A stretch of 64,000 nt of DNA, taken from contig NZ_BPQS01000013.1 in NCBI RefSeq assembly GCF_022179385.1, positions 62,001 through 126,000 of the forward strand. The letters run 5' to 3'. The notes beneath the pieces were generated by a model, which was given only the letters and a program-made list of their open reading frames with translations, ran no database searches and was not told the origin of the DNA. A program made the position numbers and the translations under genes. Shown here in pieces: positions 44,127 through 52,195 of the stretch. This stretch comes from Methylobacterium longum (GTDB lineage: Bacteria; Pseudomonadota; Alphaproteobacteria; Rhizobiales; Beijerinckiaceae). Positions within the stretch are counted from its first letter, which is position 1; each line of letters begins with the position of its first letter.

Positions 44127-44942
44127 TCAGCGATCCCAGGCCTTGAGCACGGGATCGCGCAGGGCCAAGGGTGCGGCGAGCAGCTCGCCGTGTACGGGGT
44201 CGGCACGATTGTAGCGGGTTGCCTCGCCGTCGAAGCCGCATACGACGCCGCCGGCCTCGCGCAAGACGAGGTCCGCGGCGGCGAGATCCCAGTCACGGGC
44301 ATGACCGGAGACCATCCCGACATCGACGCTGCCGTCCGCGACCCGGGCGAGCCGGAGGGCGAGGGATGGTATCCGCTTGATCACCTCGAAATCGGAGGCC
44401 GACCCGACGCCCTCGGCCAATCGGTCGAGCATCGGCTTCGGCCCCGTGATGCGGGCGCCGGCCAATTTCTCCCGCGCATCGACCCGGATCGCCTTGCCGT
44501 TCCGGGTCGCTCCGCGACCGCGGACGGCCTCATAATCCGCGTCGCCCACGGGTGCGTGGACGAAACCGATCAGCGGCTGACCGGCGGCCAGCAGCGCCAC
44601 CGCGATCGACCAATCCGGGTGGCCCGACAGGAAAGCCCGAGTGCCGTCGATCGGGTCGACGATCCAGACCAGATCGTGGCCGATCCGCGCGGGATCATCG
44701 GCGGTTTCCTCCGACAACCACGCGGCCTTCGGCACGAGGGCGCTCAGCCGGACCTTGAGGAAGGCGTCGACCGCGACGTCCGCTTCGGTCACCGGCGAGC
44801 CGCCGGCCTTCGACCAAATGCGCGCCGAGGTCTGTCCGCCGAGCCTGAAGAACGGGCGCGCGATGTCGGCCGCCTCGCGCATCACGGCGCGCAGCTCCGG
44901 CATCAGGGCAGACACGGCTTCGTCGGTGAGAGGCTCTGGCAT
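44127..44942 (-). CDS. Inositol monophosphatase/CysQ-family phosphatase
   Basis: A 271-residue Mg-dependent Li-sensitive phosphatase. Motif 1 is WIVDPIDGTRAFLSG, motif 2 is GHARDWDLAAADLVLREAGG, and the upstream metal glutamate lies in WLSEETADD; SKAGGSPVTEADVAVD opens the active site. Substrates in the family include 3'-phosphoadenosine 5'-phosphate (CysQ), inositol phosphate and histidinol phosphate, and cannot be separated here by eye. Start at ATG 44942 (MPEPLTDEA); ATG 44954 is close by. Confidence 0.87.
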   Translation of the reverse strand: MPEPLTDEAVSALMPELRAVMREAADIARPFFRLGGQTSARIWSKAGGSPVTEADVAVDAFLKVRLSALVPKAAWLSEETADDPARIGHDLVWIVDPIDGTRAFLSGHPDWSIAVALLAAGQPLIGFVHAPVGDADYEAVRGRGATRNGKAIRVDAREKLAGARITGPKPMLDRLAEGVGSASDFEVIKRIPSLALRLARVADGSVDVGMVSGHARDWDLAAADLVLREAGGVVCGFDGEATRYNRADPVHGELLAAPLALRDPVLKAWDR

Positions 44943-45304
44943 CGCGCTCCGCATGAGATCCGTCAGGCCCGTGAGGGCTTGGTTGCGCCGACCGTCCGGT
45001 CGCTCGGACGTCCGGACCGCCTCGGGCTGGGGAAACCGGGCGCTTGAGGAACGCGCGCGGGCATCCCGTTGTACGGTGCCGCCCGCAGCGCCACAAGGAG
45101 CCCTGGTTGATCGATCGATAATGATCGGTCTGCGCAAGGAAGTGTTGAGCATTCAAGGAAGCATTGAGCATTCCGCAAATGACAGCGCTGTCCAGATTCG
45201 CTTAACGACGGCTCTTAAGCGGTGCGGAGGAGTTCGGGTGCGATTTTGCTTGGCATAACGGACGGCCCGACAAGGGCTGCCACTTGCTCCAGGGACTCGG
45301 ACAG
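44943..45304. other. Intergenic region with small repeats
   Basis: A 362-base gap separating two divergent genes. It holds two direct copies of TTGAGCATTC (45145-45154 and 45164-45173) and a perfect inverted repeat CGCTTAA-N9-TTAAGCG (45199-45221) about 85 bases upstream of the ATG at 45305. The AT-rich stretch around GATCGATCGATAATGATC (45110-45127) suggests promoters. No gene recognised. Confidence 0.4.
45199..45221. repeat. Perfect inverted repeat CGCTTAA-N9-TTAAGCG
   Basis: Arms at 45199-45205 and 45215-45221. The position upstream of the hypothetical gene at 45305 suggests an operator for a dimeric regulator. The TTAA cores are nine bases apart, so this is not the seven-base CtrA spacing. 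Confidence 0.4.
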
Positions 45305-45805
45305 ATGAACACTTACCCGGTCACGGACGACGATCACGCAGGACGACCGATGCATGGGGCCGACGCCGCGTTCTGCTTCACCGCCTCTCCGCTGCCGGTG
45401 ATCGGCCGGATGTCCGGTGCAGGACGGGCCGCCGGCATCGCGCTCGCCTACGCGGCCGAGGATGCGGAGATCACCGGGGCCGACCGGTTCAGCCTGATCC
45501 TCGTCGATGCCGAGGGCGATGAAGTGCATCGCCTCGGCAGCTTCCCCGAGGATGACGTGGTGGCCGTGTGGCGCGACATCGCGGCCCGCGCCGGTCTGGT
45601 GCGGATGATCGTTCGGGAGGACGGCGTCCTCGTCCCGGTGTCGCAGCAGATCGGTCGTCTCGTCCTCGGGCAGGTGCGCATGCGGCGGCGTCACGCCGGG
45701 CTCGGACGTCGGCGTCCGCGCTTCCTCACCCGCCGCAAGACCGGCCGTCTCCCGGCACGTCCGCAGATCCACCGCGGCGAGAACGAGATCATCGCGCGCA
45801 GCTGA
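45305..45805 (+). CDS. Hypothetical protein with basic C-terminus
   Basis: A 166-residue soluble protein. Residues 10-110 are mixed alpha/beta (FCFTASPLPVIGRMSG, RFSLILVDAEGDEVHRLG, DDVVAVWRDIAARAGLVRMI), followed by a strongly basic tail (RMRRRHAGLGRRRPRFLTRR) suggesting nucleic-acid or membrane contact. No family recognised with confidence. ATG at 45305 chosen; an ATG at 45284 adds seven residues. Confidence 0.6.
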   Translation: MNTYPVTDDDHAGRPMHGADAAFCFTASPLPVIGRMSGAGRAAGIALAYAAEDAEITGADRFSLILVDAEGDEVHRLGSFPEDDVVAVWRDIAARAGLVRMIVREDGVLVPVSQQIGRLVLGQVRMRRRHAGLGRRRPRFLTRRKTGRLPARPQIHRGENEIIARS

Positions 45806-45819
45806 AACCCAATCGCATC

Positions 45820-46767
45820 TCAGGACAGGCCACGCAGCACCGCGTCCACGGCCAGGCCGACGAACAGGATCAATCCGGCATCACGATTCGAGCGGAACAG
45901 GGCCAGCGCCCCGCGCCCGTCGCGATCCCGCAGCGACAGGGTCTGCCAAGCGAGATGCGCCGCGAAGGCCGCAACGCCGAGATAGCCCACGAACCCCGCC
46001 CCAGCGCCTCGTGCCGCCAGCGCGATCAGGATCGTCGCCAGGGCGTAGCAGATGCCGACGGCAGGCCGCACGCTCCGGCCGAACAGGCGGGCTGAGGACC
46101 GGATGCCGGCGATCTCGTCGTCCTCGATGTCCTGTACCGCGTAGATCGTGTCGTACCCGATCACCCAGCAGAGCGCGCCCGCGTAGAGCAGCAGCGCCGG
46201 CGGGTCGAGGCGGGCGAACACCGCCGCCCAGCCCATCAGCGCACCCCAGGCGAAGGCCAGCCCGAGAACGGCCTGCGGCAGCGGCATGACGCGCTTCATG
46301 AACGGGTAGATCGCCACCGGCAGCAGAGAGCACAGCCCGATCAGGATCGCGTCCCCATTGAACTGCAGGAGCACCGTGAGCCCGATCAGGGCCTGAACCA
46401 CCAGGAAGAGGGCCGCGTGGCGCGGTCGCACCTGACCGGAGGGCAGGGGCCGCAGCCGTGTGCGCTCGACCTGCGCGTCCAGGTCACGGTCGGCGATGTC
46501 GTTGTAGGTGGAGCCCGCCCCCCGCATCGCGACGGCCCCGATGAGGAACAGGAGGCAGTGCCAGGGGTCGGGGAAGGGCTGGTCAGCCTTGATCGCCGCG
46601 AGCGCCGCCGACCACCAGCAGGGCAGGAGCAGCAGCCACCATCCGATCGGCCGGTCGATGCGCGCGAGCCGCAGGTAGGGGCGCCAGCTCCGCGGGGCGA
46701 GGCGGTCGACCCAGTGCCCGGTGACCGCGTCCGCGGGTCGCCCGTTATCGATCACCGTGCCGCCCAT
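45820..46767 (-). CDS. ubiA: 4-hydroxybenzoate polyprenyltransferase
   Basis: Membrane enzyme that joins the polyprenyl chain to 4-hydroxybenzoate in ubiquinone synthesis, using the product of the synthase at 9195. The 315-residue protein has eight or nine helices and both aspartate motifs: NDIADRDLDAQVERTRLRPL and DTIYAVQDIEDDEIAGI. The PLPSG tail of motif 1 is typical for UbiA. Start at ATG 46767 (MGGTVIDNG); the longer reading to 46827 is unsupported. Confidence 0.93.
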   Translation of the reverse strand: MGGTVIDNGRPADAVTGHWVDRLAPRSWRPYLRLARIDRPIGWWLLLLPCWWSAALAAIKADQPFPDPWHCLLFLIGAVAMRGAGSTYNDIADRDLDAQVERTRLRPLPSGQVRPRHAALFLVVQALIGLTVLLQFNGDAILIGLCSLLPVAIYPFMKRVMPLPQAVLGLAFAWGALMGWAAVFARLDPPALLLYAGALCWVIGYDTIYAVQDIEDDEIAGIRSSARLFGRSVRPAVGICYALATILIALAARGAGAGFVGYLGVAAFAAHLAWQTLSLRDRDGRGALALFRSNRDAGLILFVGLAVDAVLRGLS

Positions 46768-46855
46768 CGGTCGGAGTTCCGGTCGTCCCACGCGTGGATT
46801 CCGCTCCCCTGCGGAGAGGGGAGCCACACCGCATCCGTGATCCTTCCGGACGCGC

Positions 46856-47329
46856 TTACAATGCGCCCTGCGGCAGCTTGAAGCTGCCCGTCAAGCCCGG
46901 GCCGCCGAGCAGGCCACCGCCGCCGCCGCCGTTCTGCGCCTGGGCGCGGGCCTGCGCCTCCATCTTGGTTGCCTGGGCCGCCACGCTGCAGATCTTGGTG
47001 CGGATGCCGCTGACCTTCAGATGATCGGCCTTGAAGCCCTCCGCGAACGAATCGGGGATCGAGCACCATTCCTTGTTGGCGGCGATCCACTTGATGCCCT
47101 CGGTCCCGTTGCTCTGGAGCTTCCCGAACAAGGCGCAGGCTTCCTGCGGCGTCATCTTCTTCTTCGACTGCGAGGCCGAATTGGCGCGGCCGACCAGCGC
47201 CTTGCGCTCGGCCAGCGTCTTCTGGATGGCGCCGCATTCCGGCGCTGCACCCTGCGCGAAGGCCGCCGACCCGAACAGGACGGTGCCGACCAGCACCGCA
47301 GCCCCCAGACCCAGGCTCACCTTTGCCAT
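46856..47329 (-). CDS. Small secreted hypothetical protein with glycine-rich tail
   Basis: A 157-residue protein with a clear signal peptide (MAKVSLGLGAAVLVGTVLFG, cleavage near AFAQG). The mature part has four cysteines (PECGAIQKTL, EACALFGKL, EWCSIPDSF, TKICSVAAQ), which could form two disulfides, and ends in an Ala/Gln helix and a Gly run (NGGGGGGLLGGPG). Four-cysteine periplasmic helical proteins of this type recur in Hyphomicrobiales; no function is known to me. Confidence 0.7.
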   Translation of the reverse strand: MAKVSLGLGAAVLVGTVLFGSAAFAQGAAPECGAIQKTLAERKALVGRANSASQSKKKMTPQEACALFGKLQSNGTEGIKWIAANKEWCSIPDSFAEGFKADHLKVSGIRTKICSVAAQATKMEAQARAQAQNGGGGGGLLGGPGLTGSFKLPQGAL

Positions 47330-47533
47330 TCCACGACTCCCTCGACACCCCTGCCGAATCCGCATGCGGCCGGCTCAATTCCGTTCTGCTGGGTTCGCCA
47401 CAGGATTGTGGCGTCAATCGAGCGGCAAGCCGGCAGCCGGCCGAGCCTGCGCAGCGGTGATGCCTGCGCGGCGGAAAACCCGGGATCGTAATCTTTTGGC
47501 AACACTTCCCGCGGCCGGCGGCGCGTTGACAGG

Positions 47534-48313
47534 ATGCCCCGCCCGCGCGACCACGCCGGCATGCCGGCCTACGACTTCACCGCACCACGCCTGTTCGTCG
47601 CGGCCGACCTCGCCGCCGGGGTGAACCTGCCGCTCGACCGTGCCCAGGCCAATTATCTCCTCAACGTTCTGCGGAAGGGGCCGGACGATCCGGTGCTGGT
47701 GTTCAACGGCCGCGACGGCGAGTGGCGCGCCCGGCTCGTCCAGACCGGACGAAAGAGCGCGGACCTCCAGGTTGCCGAACGCATGCGGGTGCAGACCCCG
47801 CGTCCCGACCTGCACTATCTGTTCGCCCCCCTGAAGAGCGCACGCCTGGATTACCTCGCCCAGAAGGCGGTGGAGATGGGCGCGGGTACGATCCGCCCGG
47901 TGATCACCCGGTTCACGCAAGGCGAGCGGGTCAACATGGAGCGCCTGCGCGCCAACGCGGTGGAGGCCGCCGAGCAATGCGGCATCCTGGCGATACCGGA
48001 TTGTCCCGAACCCGAGCGGTTGCCCCGGGCCCTCGGGAGTCTGACCGCGGAGCGCGTCCTCGTCTTCTGCGACGAGGACGCGCCGGTGCGCGATCCGGTG
48101 CGGGCGCTGCGTGAGGCGGCCGATCCGAGCGCGCCGCCGCCGCTCGCCGTTCTGGTCGGCCCGGAGGGCGGCTTCTCCGAGGAGGAGCGGGCGCTGATCC
48201 GGGCGCGGCCCAACACCCTGGCGATCTCCCTGGGGCCTCGGATCCTCCGGGCCGACACAGCGGCGGTCGCGGTGCTGGCTCTGGTTCAGGCGGTGCTGGG
48301 CGACGGCCGTTGA
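47534..48313 (+). CDS. rsmE: 16S rRNA m3U1498 methyltransferase
   Basis: SPOUT-class methyltransferase acting on U1498 in the 30S subunit. The 259-residue protein has an N-terminal PUA-like domain (PRLFVAADLAAG to RLVQTGRKSADLQV) and a C-terminal trefoil knot with KSARLDYLAQKAVEMGAGTI, VLVGPEGGFSEEE and SLGPRILRADTAAVAVL. Start may be ATG 47534 or ATG 47561 (MPAYDFTAPRLF); the second gives the family-typical beginning. Upstream of the glutathione gene on the same strand. Confidence 0.92.
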   Translation: MPRPRDHAGMPAYDFTAPRLFVAADLAAGVNLPLDRAQANYLLNVLRKGPDDPVLVFNGRDGEWRARLVQTGRKSADLQVAERMRVQTPRPDLHYLFAPLKSARLDYLAQKAVEMGAGTIRPVITRFTQGERVNMERLRANAVEAAEQCGILAIPDCPEPERLPRALGSLTAERVLVFCDEDAPVRDPVRALREAADPSAPPPLAVLVGPEGGFSEEERALIRARPNTLAISLGPRILRADTAAVAVLALVQAVLGDGR

Positions 48314-48606
48314 TGGAGCCGCCCGGATCGATGTGTGCCCGCGCACATGAAGGTACCGGCGCGGGCGATTGTCGCCCGGTATCGAACGTGATGCGGCGTA
48401 CCGGCCGCCGGCGCCGCGTTGTGGGTTCCGGGCGCCTCGATTATGTCCCTGCACGGACGCCGTCTGCGCCGCGCGCCGATCGGGGTCGGGGGCGGGTGTC
48501 CGTCCGGGCTCCGCTCGCAGGACGGGGAGGGGCTGGACGGATCCGCCGGAGCAATCCGGCGCGCTCTCACTCCAGGTTCTAGGTCAGACGCACGGGCAGG
48601 CAGCGC

Positions 48607-49974
48607 ATGGCGCGCGACAGCAACGACTCCACGCCGCTCACCGCGCGCGCCGAACTGATCGCGTGGTTCGCGGCAGGCGAGAAGCCGCGCGAACGCTTCG
48701 CGATCGGCACCGAGCACGAGAAGATTCCCTTCTACCGGGACGACCGCTCGCCCGTGCCGTATGACGGCGAGCGTGGCATCCGCGCCCTGCTCGAAGGACT
48801 TGCCCGCGAGACGGGCTGGGAGCCGATCCTCGATCTCGGCAACATCATCGGCCTGTCGGCGGACGAGGGCGGGGCGATCTCGATCGAGCCGGGCGGTCAG
48901 TTCGAGCTCTCCGGCGCCGCGCTCCCGGACGTTCACGCCACGGCGGCCGAACTCGCCACCCACTTGGCGGCGACGAAGCGGGCGGCCGATCCGCTCGGCA
49001 TCGGCTTCCTGACTCTCGGCATGAGCCCCCGGTGGCGCCGGGACGAGACTCCGGTGATGCCCAAGAGCCGCTACCGGATCATGGCGGGCTATATGCCGAA
49101 GGTCGGGTCGCTGGGCCTCGACATGATGCTGCGGACCGCCACCGTGCAGGTGAATCTCGATTTCGCCTCCGAGGCCGACATGGTCCGGAAGATGCGGGCG
49201 TCGCTCGCACTTCAGCCCGTCGCCACCGCGCTGTTCGCCAATTCCCCGTTCACGGATGGCCGGCCGAACGGATTCCTCTCCCGCCGTTCGGAGATCTGGC
49301 GCGACACCGACGCTGATCGCACCGGGATGCTGCCCTTCGCCTTCGACGCGGGGTTCGGCTACGAGGCCTACGTCGACTGGCTGCTCGACATGCCGATGTA
49401 CTTCGTGAAGCGCGGCGACATCTATCACGACGTGTCCGGCGCCTCGTTCCGCGACCTGATGGCCGGCAAGCTGCCGCAGCTCCCCGGCGAGTATGCGACC
49501 GTCGCGGATTGGGCGAACCACGCCTCCACCGCATTCCCCGAGGTGCGGTTGAAGCGCTTCCTGGAGATGCGGGGCGCCGATGTCGGCGATCCCGGGATGA
49601 TCGCCGCGCAGGCGGCCTTCTGGGCCGGGCTGCTCTACGACGAATCGGCCCTCGATGCCGCCCTCGACCTCGTGAAGGGCTGGAGCCCGGCCAATCGTGA
49701 AGCCGCGCGGGCGACCGCGCCGCGCCTCGGCCTCGCGACCCCGGTGGCCAACACGACGCTCGGCGCCGTGGCAGCCGAGGCCCTTGCTATCGCCCGATCG
49801 GGCCTGCGGGCGCGCGGCCGCCGCGACGCGGAGGGACGGGACGAGACGGTCTATCTGCAGCCGCTCGAGGCGATCGTGGCGGCCGGTCGGACCCGGGCGG
49901 ATGATCTGCTCGCCGACTACGAGCGGCGGTGGAATGCCTGCGTCCGCCCGGCCTTCACGGAATGCGTGTTCTGA
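48607..49974 (+). CDS. gshA: Glutamate-cysteine ligase (plant/alphaproteobacterial type)
   Basis: First enzyme of glutathione synthesis. The 455-residue protein belongs to the GCS2 branch shared with plants: IGTEHEKIPFYRDD, ISIEPGGQFELSGA, GMSPRWRRDETPVMPKSRYR and MMLRTATVQVNLDF form the active site, with FANSPFTDGRPNGFLSRRS following. The two cysteines that form the plant redox switch are not obvious here. Glutathione also serves formaldehyde detoxification in some methylotrophs, but Methylobacterium-type bacteria largely use other pterin routes. ATG 48607 chosen. Confidence 0.94.
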   Translation: MARDSNDSTPLTARAELIAWFAAGEKPRERFAIGTEHEKIPFYRDDRSPVPYDGERGIRALLEGLARETGWEPILDLGNIIGLSADEGGAISIEPGGQFELSGAALPDVHATAAELATHLAATKRAADPLGIGFLTLGMSPRWRRDETPVMPKSRYRIMAGYMPKVGSLGLDMMLRTATVQVNLDFASEADMVRKMRASLALQPVATALFANSPFTDGRPNGFLSRRSEIWRDTDADRTGMLPFAFDAGFGYEAYVDWLLDMPMYFVKRGDIYHDVSGASFRDLMAGKLPQLPGEYATVADWANHASTAFPEVRLKRFLEMRGADVGDPGMIAAQAAFWAGLLYDESALDAALDLVKGWSPANREAARATAPRLGLATPVANTTLGAVAAEALAIARSGLRARGRRDAEGRDETVYLQPLEAIVAAGRTRADDLLADYERRWNACVRPAFTECVF

Positions 49975-50075
49975 TCCAAGCCTGACACCAAACCCCGGCG
50001 AATCGAGAGAATCGCCTCCGCCGCATGCTATTGGAACGTTCCGAATCGTGTGTGCAGCCGTGGGGAGATCGTTTC

Positions 50076-50351
50076 ATGACCCGCATCGCCATCCTCGTCG
50101 TAACCGGCCTCTCGTCCCTTGCCCTCACCGCCGGCGCCAGCATGGCCGCCGATCCGGCCCGCTCCGGCCCCTCGGTCCAGGGACAGTTTCACGGGTCGGT
50201 CACCCAGGCACGGCCGCGCTGGAGCTACTACGGCGAGTATCAGTACCCGATGCCTTTCGGATACGGATACGCCTATGCAGCGATCGAAAGGCCCGGCTTC
50301 GAGTATGGCTACAACGGGCCGCGCTACGTCTGGTCGGCTCCGGATCGGTAG
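50076..50351 (+). CDS. Small secreted aromatic-rich protein, possibly truncated by an amber codon
   Basis: A 91-residue protein with a signal peptide (TRIAILVVTGLSSLALTAGA, cleavage near SMAAD). The mature part is rich in Tyr, Gly and Pro (WSYYGEYQYPMPFGYGYAYA). It stops at TAG 50349-50351 after WSAPDR, but the frame continues in the same style for ten codons (NGPAYGYSEW) to TGA at 50382-50384. A single change from TAC to TAG would explain this, giving a 102-residue original. Function unknown. Confidence 0.6.
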   Translation: MTRIAILVVTGLSSLALTAGASMAADPARSGPSVQGQFHGSVTQARPRWSYYGEYQYPMPFGYGYAYAAIERPGFEYGYNGPRYVWSAPDR

Positions 50352-50466
50352 AACGGTCCGGCTTACGGCTATTCGGAGTGGTGAGCTTCGACGCTGCCGG
50401 GCCGTCCGCCATCAAGCCGGTGAAGCGGGCGACACGGACCCCCGAACCGGCCCGGGAGACGCCGAG

Positions 50467-50721
50467 GTGCGCGACGATCCGGACTGCATCGACCTCGACC
50501 TGAGCGGATTGAAGTGCCCCCTGCCGGTGCTGCGCACCCGCAAGGCGCTGCGCGGCCTGCCCGCCGGGCAGACCCTCATGGTCACCTGCACGGATCCGCT
50601 GGCCATGATCGACATTCCGAACCTCGTCCGCGAGGAGGGAGCACGGCTCGAGGCGGCGGAGCGGCGGGGGGATCGCCTGTGCTTCCGGATCACGGCCTCC
50701 GCGAAGCCGCCGCATTCCTGA
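50467..50721 (+). CDS. TusA-family sulfur carrier protein
   Basis: An 84-residue SirA/TusA-like protein. The catalytic motif is GLKCPLPVLRTRKAL with the persulfide cysteine in C-P-x-P, followed by TLMVTCTDPLAMIDIP. Such proteins relay sulfur for tRNA thiolation, molybdenum cofactor or sulfur oxidation. The start is GTG 50467; no better start is present. It lies 38 bases before the Nudix gene and is probably cotranscribed. Confidence 0.85.
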   Translation: MRDDPDCIDLDLSGLKCPLPVLRTRKALRGLPAGQTLMVTCTDPLAMIDIPNLVREEGARLEAAERRGDRLCFRITASAKPPHS

Positions 50722-50759
50722 ACGATCCGTCAGCCTCGCAAGGATGAGGTCGGAACGGC

Positions 50760-51335
50760 ATGGCACCACGGATCGGAGGCGTGCGCCTCGTGCACGAAGG
50801 ATGGGCGCGCTACCTCGTGGCCGAGGTGATGCAGGATGACGGAACCCGCATGACGCGGGAAATCGAGGATCACGGTCGCGCCGTCGCGGTGCTGCCCTAC
50901 GATCCGGACCGGCGGGTCGCCGCGCTCGTCTCGCAATTCCGCGCGGCCGTGCTCTATTCCGGCGGTCCGCCGAGCCATGTTGAGGTTCCGGCCGGGCTCC
51001 TGGACGAGGGCGCGCCCGAGGACGAGGCGCGACGCGAGGTCATGGAGGAGACCGGGCTGCGACTCAGCCGGCTCGACTTCGTCGCCAGCGCCTGGTCGAT
51101 GCCGGGTATCTCCACCGAGCGGATGGACTTGTTTCTCGCCCCTTACAGTGCGGCCGACCGGACCGGCGCGGGCGGCGGTCTCGCCTCCGAAGGCGAAGCC
51201 GTCGCCGTTCACGAGATTCCGCTGCCGGAACTCGCCGCCATGAGCCAGCGGGGGGCGCTCACCGACATGAAGTCACTGGTCCTGCTGTTCGCCCTGCAAT
51301 TGCAGCGACCGGACCTGTTCGCGGACCGAGGCTAG
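50760..51335 (+). CDS. Nudix hydrolase (ADP-ribose/sugar-nucleotide pyrophosphatase type)
   Basis: A 191-residue hydrolase. The Nudix helix reads GLLDEGAPEDEARREVMEET, with catalytic REVMEE intact; compared with the usual G-x5-E-x7-REUxEE the box is one residue shorter between the first glycine and RE. N-terminal EIEDHGRAVAVLPYDPDRR and the SQFRAAVLYSGGPPSHVEVP strand fit the ADPRase/NudK branch that cleaves ADP-ribose or GDP-mannose. Located next to a glycan cluster, a sugar nucleotide would suit, but this is not shown. Confidence 0.83.
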   Translation: MAPRIGGVRLVHEGWARYLVAEVMQDDGTRMTREIEDHGRAVAVLPYDPDRRVAALVSQFRAAVLYSGGPPSHVEVPAGLLDEGAPEDEARREVMEETGLRLSRLDFVASAWSMPGISTERMDLFLAPYSAADRTGAGGGLASEGEAVAVHEIPLPELAAMSQRGALTDMKSLVLLFALQLQRPDLFADRG

Positions 51336-52195
51336 CCGCTCCGGCGTACGAACCGATCCTGGATCACGATGCCGACGAACCGCCAGGACTTGATGAAGTA
51401 GCGGCGGAACAGCCGGCGCGGCGCCTGCAGGAACCGGAAGATCCATTCGAGACCGAGCTGCTGCACCATCCCGGGCGCCCGTGACATGCAGCCCGCCGCC
51501 ACGTTCAGCGCGTCGCCGACGCAGAACACGATCGGGTCGCCGAGGCGCGCGCGGTGCCGATCGATCCAGATCTCGGATTTGGGCGCGCCCACGGCCATGA
51601 CCAGAAGCGTCGTGCCATGGGCGCGGATCTTCTCGACCAAGGCGCGGCTGTAGGCCGGATCGGACTCGAAGCCGAAGGGCGGCACGACGCTCGTCACGGA
51701 TCCGCCGGGCAGGCCGCCCGCCTGCAGCCGTTCGGTCAACCTGTCCGCCGCGTCTTGCCGGGAGGCCACGAAGAAGATCCGCCGTGCGAAGGGAGGCGGG
51801 TCAGCGAGGATGCACGCCAGGAGATCGTGGCCGGTCACCCGATGCACCGGTTGGCGACAGGCCCGGCGCGCCAGCCAGACCAGCGGCATCCCGTCGAGCG
51901 TCCGGGCCGCGGCGCGCCCGTAGGCGCCACGGAACTCGGCGCTCTCGCGGAGCTGGACGATGTGGTCGACATTGGCCGTCACGATCATGCGCGGCCCATC
52001 GCTCGGCAGGGCCGCCACGGCGGCCACCACCGCCGCGGCCTCACCCGTGTTGAACCGCAACCCGAACATGCCGACTGTGGGATCGGCGTGGGCGGACCCG
52101 GTGGCGTGCGGTATGGACAACCGGACGCTGCGCACCTCGGAACCGAGCGTTTCCCCCGGATCCAGGCTGAAACGGATGTTCCCGAGATCACGCAT
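51332..52195 (-). CDS. WecB/TagA/CpsF-family glycosyltransferase
   Basis: A 287-residue GT26 enzyme that adds a second sugar (often N-acetylmannosaminuronate or similar) to a lipid-linked first sugar. Family motifs are MIVTANVDHIVQL, RTLDGMPLVWLARR (active-site DGMP), VTGHDLL, IFFVASRQDAADRL and AVGAPKSEIWIDRH. The C-terminal basic segment (RRLFRRYFIKSWRF) probably contacts the membrane. It overlaps the preceding chain-length gene by 8 bases and ends the second glycan cluster. Confidence 0.9.
   Translation of the reverse strand: MRDLGNIRFSLDPGETLGSEVRSVRLSIPHATGSAHADPTVGMFGLRFNTGEAAAVVAAVAALPSDGPRMIVTANVDHIVQLRESAEFRGAYGRAAARTLDGMPLVWLARRACRQPVHRVTGHDLLACILADPPPFARRIFFVASRQDAADRLTERLQAGGLPGGSVTSVVPPFGFESDPAYSRALVEKIRAHGTTLLVMAVGAPKSEIWIDRHRARLGDPIVFCVGDALNVAAGCMSRAPGMVQQLGLEWIFRFLQAPRRLFRRYFIKSWRFVGIVIQDRFVRRSG

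Noticed and set aside
45202-45218. TTAA repeats upstream of 45305 as a CtrA box
   Set aside because: The TTAA cores are nine bases apart, not seven.
14127-50384. Idea that TAG is read through (amber recoding), based on the TAGs in moeA and in the secreted protein at 50349
   Set aside because: Several intact genes end with TAG (for example ftsY at 4179-4181), and moeA also has many frameshifts, so simple mutation explains both cases.
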